Assembly: GCF_025698545.1 (NCBI RefSeq)
Contig: NC_068570.1
Span: forward strand, 58,733,924-58,797,923
Direction: 5' to 3'
DNA length: 64,000 nt
DNA from: Gossypium raimondii
Taxonomy: Eukaryota; Streptophyta; Magnoliopsida; Malvales; Malvaceae
A program made the translations under genes and the position numbers. Below, piece after piece: positions 11,201 through 23,998 of the stretch. Numbering within the stretch: position 1 is the stretch's first letter; every line of letters starts with the position of its first letter. The notes under the pieces are model-generated. The model saw nothing but the letters and a program-made list of their open reading frames with translations, did no database searches and was not told the origin of the DNA.

Positions 11201-13094
11201 TTAGTCGTTGTTGTCCTCGTCTTCATCATCAAAATCTTCTTCCTCTTCTTCATCCGATTCGCTTTCTTCTTCCAATTCTGCATCATCGTCCTCCACGATA
11301 AAGTCACCGAGCGTTTCATCATCTTCGTCATCGTCATCAACACCGCTTTCTTCCCTTGCAGTGACAGTTTTCTTCGATGTGGAACTTATTTTGCCACCAT
11401 TCTTCTTTGACTTGTCACGGTCCTTCGACCTTGTAGAATAGACCGCTCCCCGGGCTTTTCTTCCTTTTGTAGCAACCTCCTCAATCTCACCCTCGCTCTC
11501 ACCGGTCCAGTCATCGTCTTCATCATTATCGCCTTTCTTTCTCTTTTTCCCCTTACTTCTCCCCCTCTTTCGTTCGACGTCATCTTCATCATCGCTACCG
11601 TTTCCGTGTTCCTCAAGAAACCATTCCCAGTTCTTTATATTACGGATTCTTTGATTAGGGTATCGATCAAACTCGTGCCCGATTACAAGAAAACCGAATT
11701 CTGCATTTACCAATTCATTATCCAACTAAAACCATAAACTTTTCAAAGTATAGAGTCATAAATAGTTGGGAAAAAAAAACAATGTAATTAATTGCTTAAT
11801 TTTCCTGCAGTTTCTTTTCTCAGTAACCAAACACAAATTGAATCAAACAAATCTAAGAACAAGAAACCATCCTTTCCACACCAATTACTAGAAAACCAAA
11901 TTATGCATTTAACACTTCATTATCCAACCAAAAATTGGAACTTTCAAAATATAAAGTCATAAATCAGTTAAAACTAATGTAATTAATTGATTAATTTTCC
12001 TGGAGTTCCTTTTCTCAGTGACCAAACACAAAAAGAATCTAACAAATTTGAGAAACAAAAAGCCATTCTTACCACCACAATAACTAGCAAAACCAAATTC
12101 TGCATTTAGTATTTCATTATCCAACGAAAATTTTAACTTTCAAAATATAAAACAAATAAAATATAATGTAATTGATTGATTGATTTTTCCTGTATTTTCA
12201 TTTTCTCAGTAAACAAACACAGTTGAATCTAGAAATTTTAAGAAATAAAATGCCATTCACACCACTTCAAAGTCATGCCTTTTTTCTTTTTAATTCAGCA
12301 TTAAACACTTATTGTCCAGCTAAAACTAAAACTTCCATAATATAAAGTTACCACTCAGTTAAAATAAAATAAAATGTAATTAATTGATTAATTTCCCAGT
12401 ATTTTCATTTTCTCAGCAACCAAACTCAAGTTTAATCTAACAAATTTAAGATATAAGAAGCCCAATTTTTAAAAAAGAAAAAGAAAAAATCTGTACTTAC
12501 ATTATCTAGGTAAAAGTTGGAATTTGAAATTTCTAACATGTGAAGTTACACGTAAGTTCAAATAAAGGGAAGTTGGTTGATTAATTAATAAATTTTCCAG
12601 GATTTTCATTTTCTCAGCAACCAAACACAAATTTAATCCAACAAAATTTTCAGAAATAAGAATAAATTATTACCTTTAACAGGGTCAATATCTTCAATAT
12701 CGACACTCTCTGCTCCACTCTCACTCCCCAAATCCCTTTCTTCTTTTCCATTTTCTTCAGTTTTCTTCAAAACAAACCAAACAGGGACCCGACCCGAAAC
12801 GCAGATCCAATCGCCGTTTTCAAGCCGACCTTTGTCGGAACTATTAAAAACCTTAATCTCCCCATTCGTTCCTCTCCGTACCCAAACCGGGTTCAAACCT
12901 GTAACTTCGAATGAAACACTAGGCTCCTCCGTTCGAGTCTCGCCGTTTTCGTCGACCAGAGTTTCGAGCTCGAGTTCAACGTGACGGCGAGAAACGGTCC
13001 GGTCATCGGTGTTAAACCCTGAACCTCTCCCGAATGTGGTTTTTGAACCGGATTTTAGCGCCAATTTTGAACCATCTGCACCTACGATTTCCAT
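11201..13094 (-). CDS. FHA-domain nuclear protein with acidic tail
   Basis: Two exons, 13094-12674 and 11700-11201, joined in phase 1 (AAA G|AA TTC) to give 306 residues. The FHA domain, a phosphothreonine-binding fold, occupies about residues 10-110 and shows the binding-loop signature TFGRGSGF...TVSRRHVELEL. Exon 2 opens EFGFLVIGHEFDRYPNQRIR then NWEWFLEE, a block I associate with this plant FHA subgroup. It is followed by basic clusters (KRGRSKGKKRKKG, probable nuclear localisation) and a C-terminal acidic run of Asp/Glu. A nuclear or chromatin reader role is inferred; the target is unknown. I chose the AATGCAG acceptor at 11701 because it alone keeps frame with the AAAG|GTAATA donor. The single intron is a tandem array (separate entry). 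Confidence 0.85.
11683..12665 (-). repeat. Five-copy ~197-bp tandem array filling the FHA gene intron
   Basis: Degenerate copies start near 11683, 11882, 12081, 12276 and 12471. Two anchors recur: TTTTCTCAGTAACCAAACAC-like (about 11815, 12012, 12205, 12410, 12610) and TGCATTTA...TTCATTATCCAAC-like (about 11702, 11904, 12101, 12297, 12492), giving periods of 202, 197, 196 and 195. The first copy overlaps the start of exon 2 and contains the functional splice acceptor, so the intron grew by tandem copying of an acceptor-containing block. The array ends close to the donor side at 12674. Confidence 0.8.
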
Positions 13095-13618
13095 TTTCTC
13101 CCCCTGGATTATAGCAACGGCATGGTGAAATGAATCTCGAAATTATCATTTTGAAACGGTGCTCACTTATCCCAAGTCCATGGATCGGATATGGGTTCTA
13201 TCTCAGAAATTTAGCCCTAACCGAATTATATTTATTGGGCCGAGCAGAAATTTTGAACTTTAGACAAATTTTCGTCTATTAGATTTTGGTTAAATTTGTT
13301 TTAAGTTGATATACTCCTCATATATTAGAACTTTAGTCCCTCTACTTTTTAGATTTTAAAATTTAAGTCCAATTATGAACGTTGTTAAAATTCTTCTACT
13401 AAAATTTTAAATTCATTACAACGTCAAGATTTTTGTTATATGACTACCAAATGTATTTATATTCTTTATTTCAATATGTCACATCAACTTAATAGAAAAT
13501 TTTAATTATATTGACAATTGAACTTAAATTTTAAAATTTAAAATATAGAGGACTAAATTTCAAACGTGCAGGGAGTATAACCTTGATTTTTTAAAGAAAC
13601 TGTGAGGGGAATTTTTAG

Positions 13619-14146
13619 ATTGCATCAAATATCCCTAAACTATGATCGTAGTTTTAAAAAGATCCCTAAACTTCAAATCATCCTAATTACATCTTTAAAC
13701 TATTTAGGTTATATCAATTAGGTCCTTTCGTTGCTAAAATCCTAATTTAACTGTTAAATGACACGTAAGTTCTAGTGTGATGAAACTTAAAATGACAATT
13801 TTAAATTAATATTGTAAAAATAGATGTTTCAAATATATTAGTTTTGATATTTTCAAAGTTTTTATAAAAACATGATCGTTTGGTCTTTCTCTTTTCAGTT
13901 TTACTTTATTTTTAAATGTTTTACTTTTAAAAGTTACGTGGCAACATTCTATTTATTTAAAATGTTCATTTTAATTTTAGCTACGAGAGATTTGACATGT
14001 CATTTAACGGTTAAATCAACGGTTTTAATAACGAAAATATTTAATCGATATAACATTGATAGTTTGGAGATGCACTTAGAATGCTTTGGAGTTTGGAAAC
14101 CAATTTAGAATTACGGTCATAGTTTGGGAATGTCTGATGCAATTAG
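13619..14146. mobile_element. MITE with ATTGCATCA termini
   Basis: The left end ATTGCATCAAATATCCCTAA and the right end reversed ATTGCATCAGACATTCCCAA form the terminal inverted repeat, continuing through ACTATGA(T/C)CGTA. The interior has inverted phrases around GTTAAATGACACGT and TGACATGTCATTTAAC. Non-coding. A relative lies at 44637-45094. No clear target duplication. Confidence 0.65.
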
Positions 14147-14337
14147 CTATTTTCAACTATTAATTTTTTGTTAAATTTGCTTCAAGTCCCTGTATCATTG
14201 TATATTTTCAAATTGATTCATTTACTTTTATTTTGAATAATTTAATCCCTCTGCTTTTCAGATTTCAAAATTCTATCCAATATTTTGTAGGTTTTTTTAA
14301 TCAAATTATTCTCCCTATTATAATAATGGCACGATAA

Positions 14338-14778
14338 CTTATTTGGCCCTTCAATTTTACAAAAAAAGTCCTTTTTTCCCTCTATTTATTTTTCGCTTCT
14401 TTTAGCTATTGAACTTGCATTATTTGTCAAATCACCCAAAATTTGATGGAAAAACCGTCTGTTAACTTTGTTAACGTGGCAGACCACGTATATGCCACAT
14501 TAGCAATTAAATTTTTTAAATTAAAAATATTAAAAATACTTTTTTGTATTTAAAATTTCTTTAAATTTTAAAAAATAACAATTAATTGCTACCGTGACAT
14601 TCAAGTGGCAATCTCCATATATGTCACGTGAATAAAGTGAACAAACGTTAACTTTTCATCATTTGTAGAGTGATTTGACAAACAACACAAATTCAAAGGC
14701 TAGATGAGGTGAAAAAATAAAGAATGGGTTAAAATGACTTTATTTGTAAAGTTGGAAAACCGAATAAATCATTATGCC
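14338..14778. mobile_element. MITE, same family as 23999-24416
   Basis: Ends GGCACGATAACTTATTTGGC and, reversed, GGCATAATGATTTATTCGGT. The interior carries paired GTTAACTTTGTTAACGTGGC and CCGTGACATTCAAGTGGC segments. Flanks tataataat and tataattta share their first six bases, a degraded 9-bp duplication at best. It appears to have landed in an older AT-rich element whose halves are at 14165-14337 and 14779-14930. Confidence 0.6.
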
Positions 14779-15621
14779 TATAATTTAATGGTTAGAATGT
14801 GCTCAAAGTCCCTTTATTATTTGCACATTTGAAATTTAATCCATCTACTTTTGTTTGAAGAAATTTTATACCTTTATTTTTAAGATTTAAAATGTAAGTC
14901 TAATTATTAATATCATTAAAATTCTCAAATATAAAATTAAAGAAACTATATTCAAAATGTATAAAATCTTAAGCCTTTTTATTAAAATGTTGTAAAAAAT
15001 AAATAATTTATCAAAATAATATAACTCTTAAATTATTTATCAAAATATTATCTTTTGATAATTTAGATTTTATATATTTCTTATATTGGAATCTTGAGGT
15101 GATCAAATTTATCTAATATGTTAGATTAATGTCGACATGCTATATCGAGATTTCAAATCACCACAATCGAGCAAAAATTATCTCGAGATTCCTAAATCAT
15201 CATGAAAGACAGTAAGTTATATTAAAATTTAATAAAATACTAATTTCATATTAAATTGATAAATAATTATAAACACATATTATTTAAATAAATAATTTAT
15301 TATTTTATAATATTTAGTTTAATAAACATCTTACAAGATGTTTTAACCTAATTTGATTGTTTTTAATATTTTTAATATTGTTTTTACCAATGACGTTTGA
15401 ATTAGATTGGACTAATCAGTCGGATTGATTGAATTGAGAGTTGGTAAAAAAATGACATGTATTAGTTAAATCGAGAATTAAAGTATAGGCCGAACTAGAT
15501 TTTTTATTTTTAAAAATTAAAAAAAAAATCAAATCGGTGGCTTAAACTGATTCGACCACAAATATGTTTAAAAAAACATTTATTTTTAATTGCACATAAA
15601 AGGAAACCTGTATAACTTATT

Positions 15622-16096
15622 GGTAAAAAGACCTATCCGTCCATTTCATTTTTGAAATTGAGCAAATTAGTCCTTCTAAAAAAATTGGAGCAATTTAATC
15701 CCTACAAAATTTGAAAGTGAGCAATTAATAACAATTAATCAAAGTTAATGTTATTCGTCAATTGTGCATAATTTTGATTATTATAATAGAAAATTTAGCC
15801 CTTGATATTTACATATTTTGTTAATTTGATATTGATTTTGAAAAATTCAACAACTTTAGCCTCAACATTTGCACATTTACAAAAATATTGCAGTTAAATT
15901 TATTAAATAATGACCAAATTGATAGAACATGTAAATCATGAGAGCTAAATTTTATTAATTGATGAAATATATTAACGATCTGATTAATTGTCCTTTCACT
16001 TTCAAAATTAAAAGAGATTAAATTGTTTTGATTTTTTTGAGAGGGACTAATTTGATCAATATCAAAATTGAGAGGGACTGGAGAGGTCCTTTTACC
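15622..16096. mobile_element. Mutator-type MITE with exact 9-bp target duplication
   Basis: A 475-bp non-coding element. Left end GGTAAAAAGACCTATCCGTC, right end reversed GGTAAAAGGACCTCTCCAGT, with the inverted repeat continuing for about 80 bases. Flanked by taacttatt on both sides (15613-15621 and 16097-16105), an exact 9-bp duplication. It lies only 170 bp upstream of the MSI4-like start codon, so it may sit in that gene's promoter or leader. Confidence 0.85.
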
Positions 16097-16265
16097 TAAC
16101 TTATTTAACTTCACAATGAAGAAGCCCTGACATTTTAGTGCCGAGCCCAACTGACAGTGCAAAATCCAAGAAAAAAAAAAGGAGCGGGAAAACATTTTAT
16201 TCCTAATAAAAAGAAAAATAAAATCGAAGGTAAAATGCAAGAGAAAAAAGACAAGTGAAGCGAGG

Positions 16266-19200
16266 ATGAAGGGGGAGAAAGGGAGATCGGTGGAAGAGAA
16301 ATACACTCAATGGAAGTCTTTAGTCCCTGTCCTCTACGATTGGCTCGCTAATCACAACCTCGTTTGGCCTTCTCTCTCTTGCCGGTCCGTACAGTCCCCC
16401 CTCTTTTTAGGGCTTACATTTTCACTTTTATTATTATTATTTTCTTGAAATAATGTGTTTGGTTGCCGAGAAACTGAAGTGAACAGTTTAAAAGAGAATC
16501 TCACGTTTATTTTTATTTTTATTTTTATTTGGAAATACTGTGTTTGGTTGCATAGAAACTGAAGTAAATAGTTTAAAAGAGAAAATGAATACTGTTATTT
16601 TTGTTATTATTGGCATTAGAAAACGTTATTGTGATGAATATGGAAGTCTGTTTAAATTCGTGGAATTTGAATCAAATTCCAGTTAGTACTGTATCTTATG
16701 TTATTCTTTTTTGTTTTTTTAGATGGGGGCCGCAACTAGAGCAAGCTACTTACAAGACCCGTCAGCGTCTTTACCTTTCAGAACAGGCAAGTCAGTGTTT
16801 GTAGGAGGAATTTGATTGATTATATTTTTGAAGTTGGTTCTTGAGTCACTGCTTGTAATTTAATTCGAGTGAATTGGAGAATTTTGATATTTATATGTTG
16901 GATTTCTTTTGATCTTGACAAAGAACATAATTGTATGTTCAGAAAATTTAATCTTTGTGTGAAAAGTTTGAACCTATTGCATTCTTTGTTTATGTGTTAT
17001 ACTTAGCTATTCATTTTAGTAAACGGTATGCTTTGTTCTGGTTGTGTCTGGAGATTTTGTTTATTGATCTTTGATTCATCCTGGTTGTTCAATTTATGTT
17101 TGTCTACCAGACTGATGGAAGTGTTCCAAACACACTTGTAATAGCCAACTGTGAGGTTGTTAAACCTAGGGTTGCTGCTGCTGAGCACATATCTCAGGTG
17201 ATGTGACTTAAACAACACAAGTGTTTCCTTTTATTTTTACTTAGTTACCCCCTTTCACTTTCATTTTCCCTTTTCATCCAAGATTCTACACTGATTTTAT
17301 CTATAATTCATTGAATTGTTGTTGTGCTTTCGCTTGCTTGATCTCGCAGTTCAATGAAGAAGCCCGCTCTCCCTTTGTGAAGAAATATAAAACTATTATA
17401 CATCCTGGAGAGGTATCCATGGCTTGTATTCTCTGCTAGTTTTAAACTCAATTAGTTTCTGTGGTAGTTGATTGATACAGTAAAAAATAATTTTTAATTA
17501 AAGCTACTGCCCACCTGAGATACTGAACAATGCACGATTCTAGTACCGGGATGAAGAAAGATGGACAAAAACTAGTTTTCTTTCTTGAGAGGACAGTGTT
17601 TACTTGAGAAATCTCTGATAAGTTAATACTTGCTATTTATGGTAAAGTTATTTATGTATTACTCTAGCTTTTATCAAAGCTTCTGTTCATTCTCTCAATC
17701 ATGAATTTCTCTTGTAATTCTAGTAGAACTTTGAATGAACTCTTTGGAGTCATTTTTTATATATGGTTGTATTTTTGCAGGTGAACAGAATCAGAGAACT
17801 CCCACAGAACAGCAAGATAGTTGCGACACATACTGACAGTCCTGATGTAAGAATTTATTATTTCTCATGTCATCCCGTTAGATAGGGGGGTCATATACTA
17901 TTTGTTCTTGTATACTTGAAATTTATGAGTTGTTGACACTCAATATGACCTAAGCACATTGAATTTTCAAAATAGGTCCTCATTTGGGATGTAGAGGTCC
18001 AGCCTAATCGCCATGCTGTGCTGGGAGCTGCAGATTCTCGTCCAGATCTGGTTTGTACTGAAGGGAATTAAGTTTTTTGATGTTTTTACTATGCATTTTC
18101 TTTCTTTGAACTATTCATTCAAAAAATTGACAATATCTATATACTTATTTGTAGAATTTGCAAGTACAGGTGTCCAAAAGAAAAACTCTTATTTGCACAT
18201 TCATGATTCCATTTATTGCAGATTTAAAAGTTTTTGACAAATGGTTGAAATCTTTGAATAGTGTAATTTTAGCTGTTAATGGACCTTTAGAAAATTAAGA
18301 TGCAGATATTAGCTTCTTTTCATCAGGTTGTTTACTTAGAATCTACTGTCTTGCAGATATTGACTGGACATCAAGAAAATGCTGAATTTGCTCTTGCTAT
18401 GTGTCCAACTGAACCTTTTGTCCTATCTGGAGGTTTGAATCATTGTGTTACTTGGCAGGCTTTTAAAATCTATAACTTAAGTCATAGCAGTGCATGATAA
18501 TCCTTTATGTATTGCCATGATTATTCAAATATCACCAGATTGATATAGTAATCACATGTTTAGATGTTTATTTTTCTTATGGTATTTTTCAAAATAAGAA
18601 GCCAAGTTTGATGCAAGTATTAGTGCATTGGAAAACTCTAATTCATTATGTATTTCATTGTTATTCAAGCATCATTGAGGAGGAGGAAGTTGTGGTTTAA
18701 CAAAAGATTCTGTAAGCATGTTATGGACTTGAAGTGCAGATTTTTGTATGGAAGTTGTGACACGCAAGTGGTCAATTGTAATGATGTGTTAGTTCATTGA
18801 GAGGCACTACTGCCACGAGAGATTGTTTTATCTTTGTTTTGCCTGCCAAGAGCTGGCTCACACCTTGTACCTCTTGAATACAAATTTTGTCATCTAATTC
18901 CAATTACCTAGGAGAAACTGGGAAAAGTTGGCACTCTGTATATACTTTAAAAGTATGCTAGCATGCATTATTCCTTCTGGAAAATTAAATTGAACACTCA
19001 TCGGTTCATGTGCTGGGACTTAACTATTTTCCCTTTTATCTTTTTTATGTTGATCTCCTATCCGATGGTCCTAAACAAGATTTTACTTGCAGGCAAGGAC
19101 AAGTTAGTGGTTTTGTGGAGCATTCATGATCATATCTCTACTCTGGCAAAGGAGCAAGGGCCCACAAAGTCTCCAGGATCTACTAGTACCAGTACAAAAC

Positions 19201-22200
19201 ATGCCTCTAAGGGTGGTGGGGGTAATGATAACCATGTTGAGGGCCCTTCCGTCGAGGCACGAGGTATCTACCAAGGCCATGAGGATACAGTTGAAGATGT
19301 TCAGTTCTGCCCATCAAGGTAATTGACTTGATTATTGGCATGGTTTGTGTCATTGTTTCTTCATGATTTATGCTAATGCCGAGTTGAATGCTAGTCATGT
19401 CATTGATGTCTTTGGTTTTAATTGTTATTTAAAGATTATTCATTTGGAGTTTCATGCTAGTCTCATGAGGATATTCTGAGTGACATGGCAGAATGAAACC
19501 CTTACATCTTTCCTGAATCATTTTAACAACTCCTCTCTGATTCTTGTGTTATTTGTACCTTGTCTTTAGTGCTCAGGAATTCTGCAGTGTTGGAGATGAT
19601 TCTTGTCTTATATTATGGGATGCTAGAGCTGGCTCAACTCCAGCTATCAAGGTTCAAATTCTTTTCAGTATTACTATCTTTTTTTTTTCTATTCCAATTT
19701 TATTTCATGATACATGTTATAGATATCTATGTGTAATAGTTGTGGAGGAAACTAAATATTGAGTTGTCCACTTAATGTCAATCCTAGTTATTAGTATTGC
19801 ACATTATCTTCTTCTGAAGAGTTACTCTTCAGTGGGTATCATCAACCACTGTACTATAGCCTTGATAGAGATGTCCTTTATCATGCTTAAATGATCAGAG
19901 GTTATACCCTAAAACTTGTCCCGATTATCAGGATAAAAAAGTCCCTGTTGAGTGTTAAGACTACCGCTTTGTCAAATATGAGAGTAATGAGTGTAGTTGT
20001 TATGTTTCCAGTGAAGGCTGCCACAAGGGACTTGCTATTTACTCCTGTGGCATAGGGGTCTACTTTATCACTCAATGATAGTTTAAAGTACTGATGAATA
20101 TGCGAACAAAAAGGTTGGTGTTGGGTTGTTTGATGCCCTCTTTATGCTATTCAAAGTAATTCATGGATGCTCTCTTTATGGCATTTCCTTTATTTCTGCA
20201 CGCTATTTTGCTCTTCTCCTTCATCATCCTCGTAGCTCAAAGCTTCTTTCACTATTTAAACTGTCCATGTGGTTTGTTTTACTTTATTATTTATTATTAA
20301 ATTTGCTTATGGATTATTTTTGGTGTATGGGCAGGTTGAGAAAGCTCATAATGCTGATATTCATTGCGTCGATTGGAATCGTCATGACATAAATCTCATT
20401 TTGACTGGGTATATCTGTTAGACATAACACTTGTATTCTCTATTATGTTGCAGTGTAGGATGTTCTGGTGATTTTATATTTTACATTCTGCATTTCTTTT
20501 GACCAATATCTATGCATGTTTATGAGTTGCTTTAATTCTCTTTGTATTTATTAGGTCTGCTGATAATACCATTCACATGTTTGACCGCCGAAACCTTTCC
20601 TCTGGCTCACCAGTTCATAAACTCGTGGGCCACAGTGCTGCTGTCCTTTGTGTACAGGTGCCAATGAAACTCTCTAACATAGCTCAAAATCTCCGTTCTT
20701 TCTTATGTATTTATAATATGGAATATGTTTGGATATTGTCTGTTATTGACAAAATATTCTTGTCTTTGCAGTGGTCCCCAGACAAGTCATCAGTCTTTGG
20801 AAGTTCTGCTGAGGATGGGATCTTAAACATCTGGGACCATGAAAAGGTGTTTAGCTAAATGCTTCTGCAAGACAACTTTGCTCTCCCTCTCTTACTCTTT
20901 TTCATGTATAGTTATAGTAAAATGGTATAGGTTACAGATAAGAAAAAAACATTAGCGTTGAAAATCTGTCCATATATATGTATGTTTATATATATATATT
21001 TCTGCTACTTCATGTTTGATAAACTTGTTTCAGATTGGGAAAAGGCAAGATACTGCTGGATTGAAGGCACCAAATGCTCCTCCTGGATTGTTCTTTCAAC
21101 ATGCAGGGCATAGGTACGGGGTTCAAAGAATCAATACAATTGCTGATTTTTGTAACATATGTATGAGATATGCCAGAAAAGACATCTTTATGCTGCGTAC
21201 GCATTTTACTTGATGACCAGTTTATCATATTCTAGTTATGCATTATTTTCAAGGCGGTAGCATATTTCTTGTTACATTTAACAAAACTGGTTAAATTTGT
21301 ATGTGTCATTAATTAAAAATGATTATGCAAATTTAGAATCTGTTTTGATACGTTGGAATTCTTACTTTTAATTTCATCTGGTTCATTTGCAAATGATAAA
21401 CTTGCATAGTAGTTTAACACAGAACTTTAGTATCAATTGTGATCTTTTAAAGAAGCATGTTCTTGTATATATATTCAGGGACAAGGTTGTGGACTTCCAT
21501 TGGAATACATCTGATCCGTGGACAATTGTCAGTGTGTCAGATGATTGCGAAAGCACTAATGGTGGTGGTACTCTACAGGTAATTAAACTACCTCCACTTA
21601 GCATTTAGAAGTCATCTTTCGGCTAATTAATTACCTTGTTGAGGTTTTAGGTTGGTTGTTGATCTTTCATGCTAAATTGTTAAAACCGGTTCTCAACATC
21701 CATGTTACTCAGATTTAGGTGTGAGTGTTGGATACAAATATGTTTTAAGTTTTGGAAGTTTTCTATGTATTTGGAGGGTTATATCTTCATACTCATATGA
21801 ATATGTTGGGCACGAGTGTTGGATATAGATACTGCATGAAAAATGAAGAGTTACAAGTAACATAGCTCATCTATTTATTTTAGTATCTCATCACTTCCTT
21901 TGGCCGCGTGCCGTCTAGAATTCACTTTTATCATACGGAATTGGTAGGCACCATGGACACTACCTTATCTGTGTACTTCTTGCGGCCATTCACAATTGGT
22001 GGTATATTTGAAGCAAGAAAATTGGTCAAAGTACCTCGAAAATCTTTGTACTATACCATCTAAGGCAATTTAGTCCCTCAACTAAAAATCTAACCAATTT
22101 AATCCTCCAGCTTTTATAACTTAGTAAAAAGGACCATTGAAAATTGCTAATCTGTCGGTTAAATACTGACGTGACTAGCTAAATGATGATGTATTGTAAT

Positions 22201-22581
22201 GATTTTTGTGTTAGCATTTGACTGACACGTTAACAATCTTTAATATTTTACGTTAATATTGTTAGTGATTTTAGGATTAAACTTGGTTAATTTTCTAGTA
22301 GATGGACTAAATTGCGTATAATACTGGGGCTTCCCAGATACTTGGATAGAGAAAGGCATAGTCATTGATTTACATTGCATTATAGAACTATTATGGATAT
22401 ATGATGTTTACACCTTCAACTGAAAAAGATTTCGTGTTTAACCAAGCGAAATTGGCTGAAAGAAGTGATGTTATTCGTGCAGATATGGCGGATGATCGAT
22501 TTGATTTACCGTCCGGTAGACGAAGTCTTAGCCGAGCTAGATAAGTTTAAACCTCACATTCTAGGATGTGAAAAAAATTAG
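16266..22581 (+). CDS. MSI4: MSI4/FVE-like WD40 histone-binding protein
   Basis: RbAp46/48-family WD40 protein closest, from memory, to Arabidopsis FVE (MSI4), which works with histone deacetylase, PRC2-type and CUL4-DDB1 complexes in flowering-time and cold responses. Fifteen exons: 16266-16384, 16723-16786, 17111-17197, 17350-17412, 17781-17846, 17976-18050, 18357-18432, 19093-19318, 19570-19651, 20335-20408, 20555-20657, 20772-20846, 21034-21113, 21479-21578, 22483-22581; all phases agree, 462 residues. The histone H4-binding segment (EEKYTQWKSLVPVLYDWLAN, residues 10-29) is followed by WD repeats with GHQENAEFALAMCP, GHEDTVEDVQFCP, CSVGDDSCLILWDAR, GSADNTIHMFDRR and GSSAEDGILNIWD. FVE has about 507 residues and a Lys/Arg-rich N-terminus that is absent here; the frame upstream is open back to a TGA at 16152 but has no ATG. 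Intron 2 has a GC donor (CAG|GCAAGT). Intron 14 carries two MITEs. Confidence 0.92.
21701..21865. mobile_element. Intronic MITE (CATGTTACT family)
   Basis: Lies in the last intron of the MSI4-like gene. The left end CATGTTACTCAGATTTAGGT and right end AGTTACAAGTAACATAG are imperfect inverted repeats. Shared words GTGAGTGTTGGATAC and GAAGAGT link it to 25532-25701 in the TMN gene and to a partial copy at about 47960-48120 in the RHD3-like gene. Confidence 0.6.
22024..22348. mobile_element. Intronic MITE in MSI4-like intron 14
   Basis: The left arm begins GGTCAAAGTACCTCGAAAAT and the right arm, reversed, reads ATCCAAGTATCTGGGAAGCC; both lead into GCAATTTAGTCC. Non-coding. No clear target duplication. 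Confidence 0.55.
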
Positions 22582-23998
22582 TGAAAAAAATGCTTTAATT
22601 GTTTTACGGTGGAAATCTTAAGTTGTTGAAACCAAATCTCTTTGAGAACCATAGTTTCTCATATGCATGTTGTGGTAGGGAAGAAAATTTGAAGTACCAA
22701 TGGTTTATTTCATATCACTTGGTTTGCTGGTGGGGGGAAATGAGTGCCCGTGGCTTGGTTGATGTGCAAAAAAGCATGTGGACCAATTAGTGCTGCACTG
22801 ATCCGATTTGATTGGTTGAATTAAGAATTGACGATTTAATCGAATGATATATGAAATGTATCAATAGTGTTTTTAGAATCGGACTCTTCAATTGGATTGA
22901 GAATCTATTGGTACACTGGTTGGAACAAGTAAAAAAATCAGTTGAATTGGGTAAAAAAAACTGGTTGAATTGAATTCTATAATTTTTAATTTTTATGATT
23001 TTTTAATAATTTATTTGTTTTGAACCTGACAGATTTGGAATTAATGGCTTGATCGGTTTGATTACGGTTTTTTCAAAAATATTATTTATCAGTAAAATAT
23101 TGAATTAATTAATTAAAACTGATTTAATATAGTTTAATTTTTTTCTTCTATTTATTCAATTCTTACATTACTTATAACGTCTAAATCCTTAAATGGGGAA
23201 TATTCTTTAATTTTATATTGAAACGATAGTAATTAAGTCAAAAATGTTTTTATATTTATTTAGTATTTAAAATAAATTTTTTAAAAATCATATGCATTTA
23301 AAATTTTCTTTTGAATCTGTTTCAAAAGTCAATTGGATATTTATATATATAATACGATATTTTAAGATAATATAGTTATATCATATATTTAGTTGATTTC
23401 ATATAATAAAATTTTTAAGGATCATATAATAATTTTAATTGCAAGAAAAAGGCAAACATGTTACCTATTGAATAATGATTTTGCTTTATACATTTAATTA
23501 AAATTAAAGGTAATTTTGCCGATTGAGTTAATTAGTATGGATATTATTGTCAATGTAAGATGATATGTGTTTGAGAAGAGCTGATATAATTAGTACAACG
23601 TTATAAGAAAAGACATCTTTTAATATATATACATATATAATATGTTTATTTAAAACTTTTTCATGCAATTTGATATTCATCGAGAAGAGATTTATCATAA
23701 ATTATATTAGGTGACACTTATGATATAGATGAAAGAAAAAAATATAAAAATAAAAACAATATTAGGATTTAACCTTTAAAACCCTCAATTTAATCATTCA
23801 TTAATTTGGAATTTTATTTTAAAATTATAGTTAAAACTATTTAATAAAAATATAAAATTATAAAATGAAATAAATATTCTTGTAATAAATATTGAGGTTT
23901 TTAATTTGGTAATTTTTGTTAATGTCCACTCGTTGAAAAAAAAAGTGTAGTAACTTGTAACGTAGTCATCAATTTTATCACTAATATAAATCTTTAAA

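Larger units (their letters stand above)
13095..15621. other. Spacer dominated by MITEs
   Basis: The first 120 bases are FHA promoter. Beyond that, at least three or four short inverted-repeat elements sit side by side (about 13290-13590, 13619-14146, 14338-14778 and a split one flanking the last). From about 14950 to 15620 I see AT-rich sequence without recognisable genes. Confidence 0.55.

Noticed and set aside
11208-11441. Plus-strand frame of nearly pure serine
   Set aside because: Mirror of the Asp/Glu-rich tail codons of the FHA protein on the other strand.
11701-11725. Extending FHA exon 2 to LDNELVNA with a TTTTAG acceptor
   Set aside because: That acceptor is phase 0 and cannot join the phase-1 AAAG|GTAATA donor. 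The AATGCAG acceptor at 11701 fits the phase.
16787-16791. GT donor four bases after the CAG in MSI4-like exon 2
   Set aside because: It would shift the frame and stop at once (CAG GCA AAC TGA). The GC donor keeps the conserved protein.
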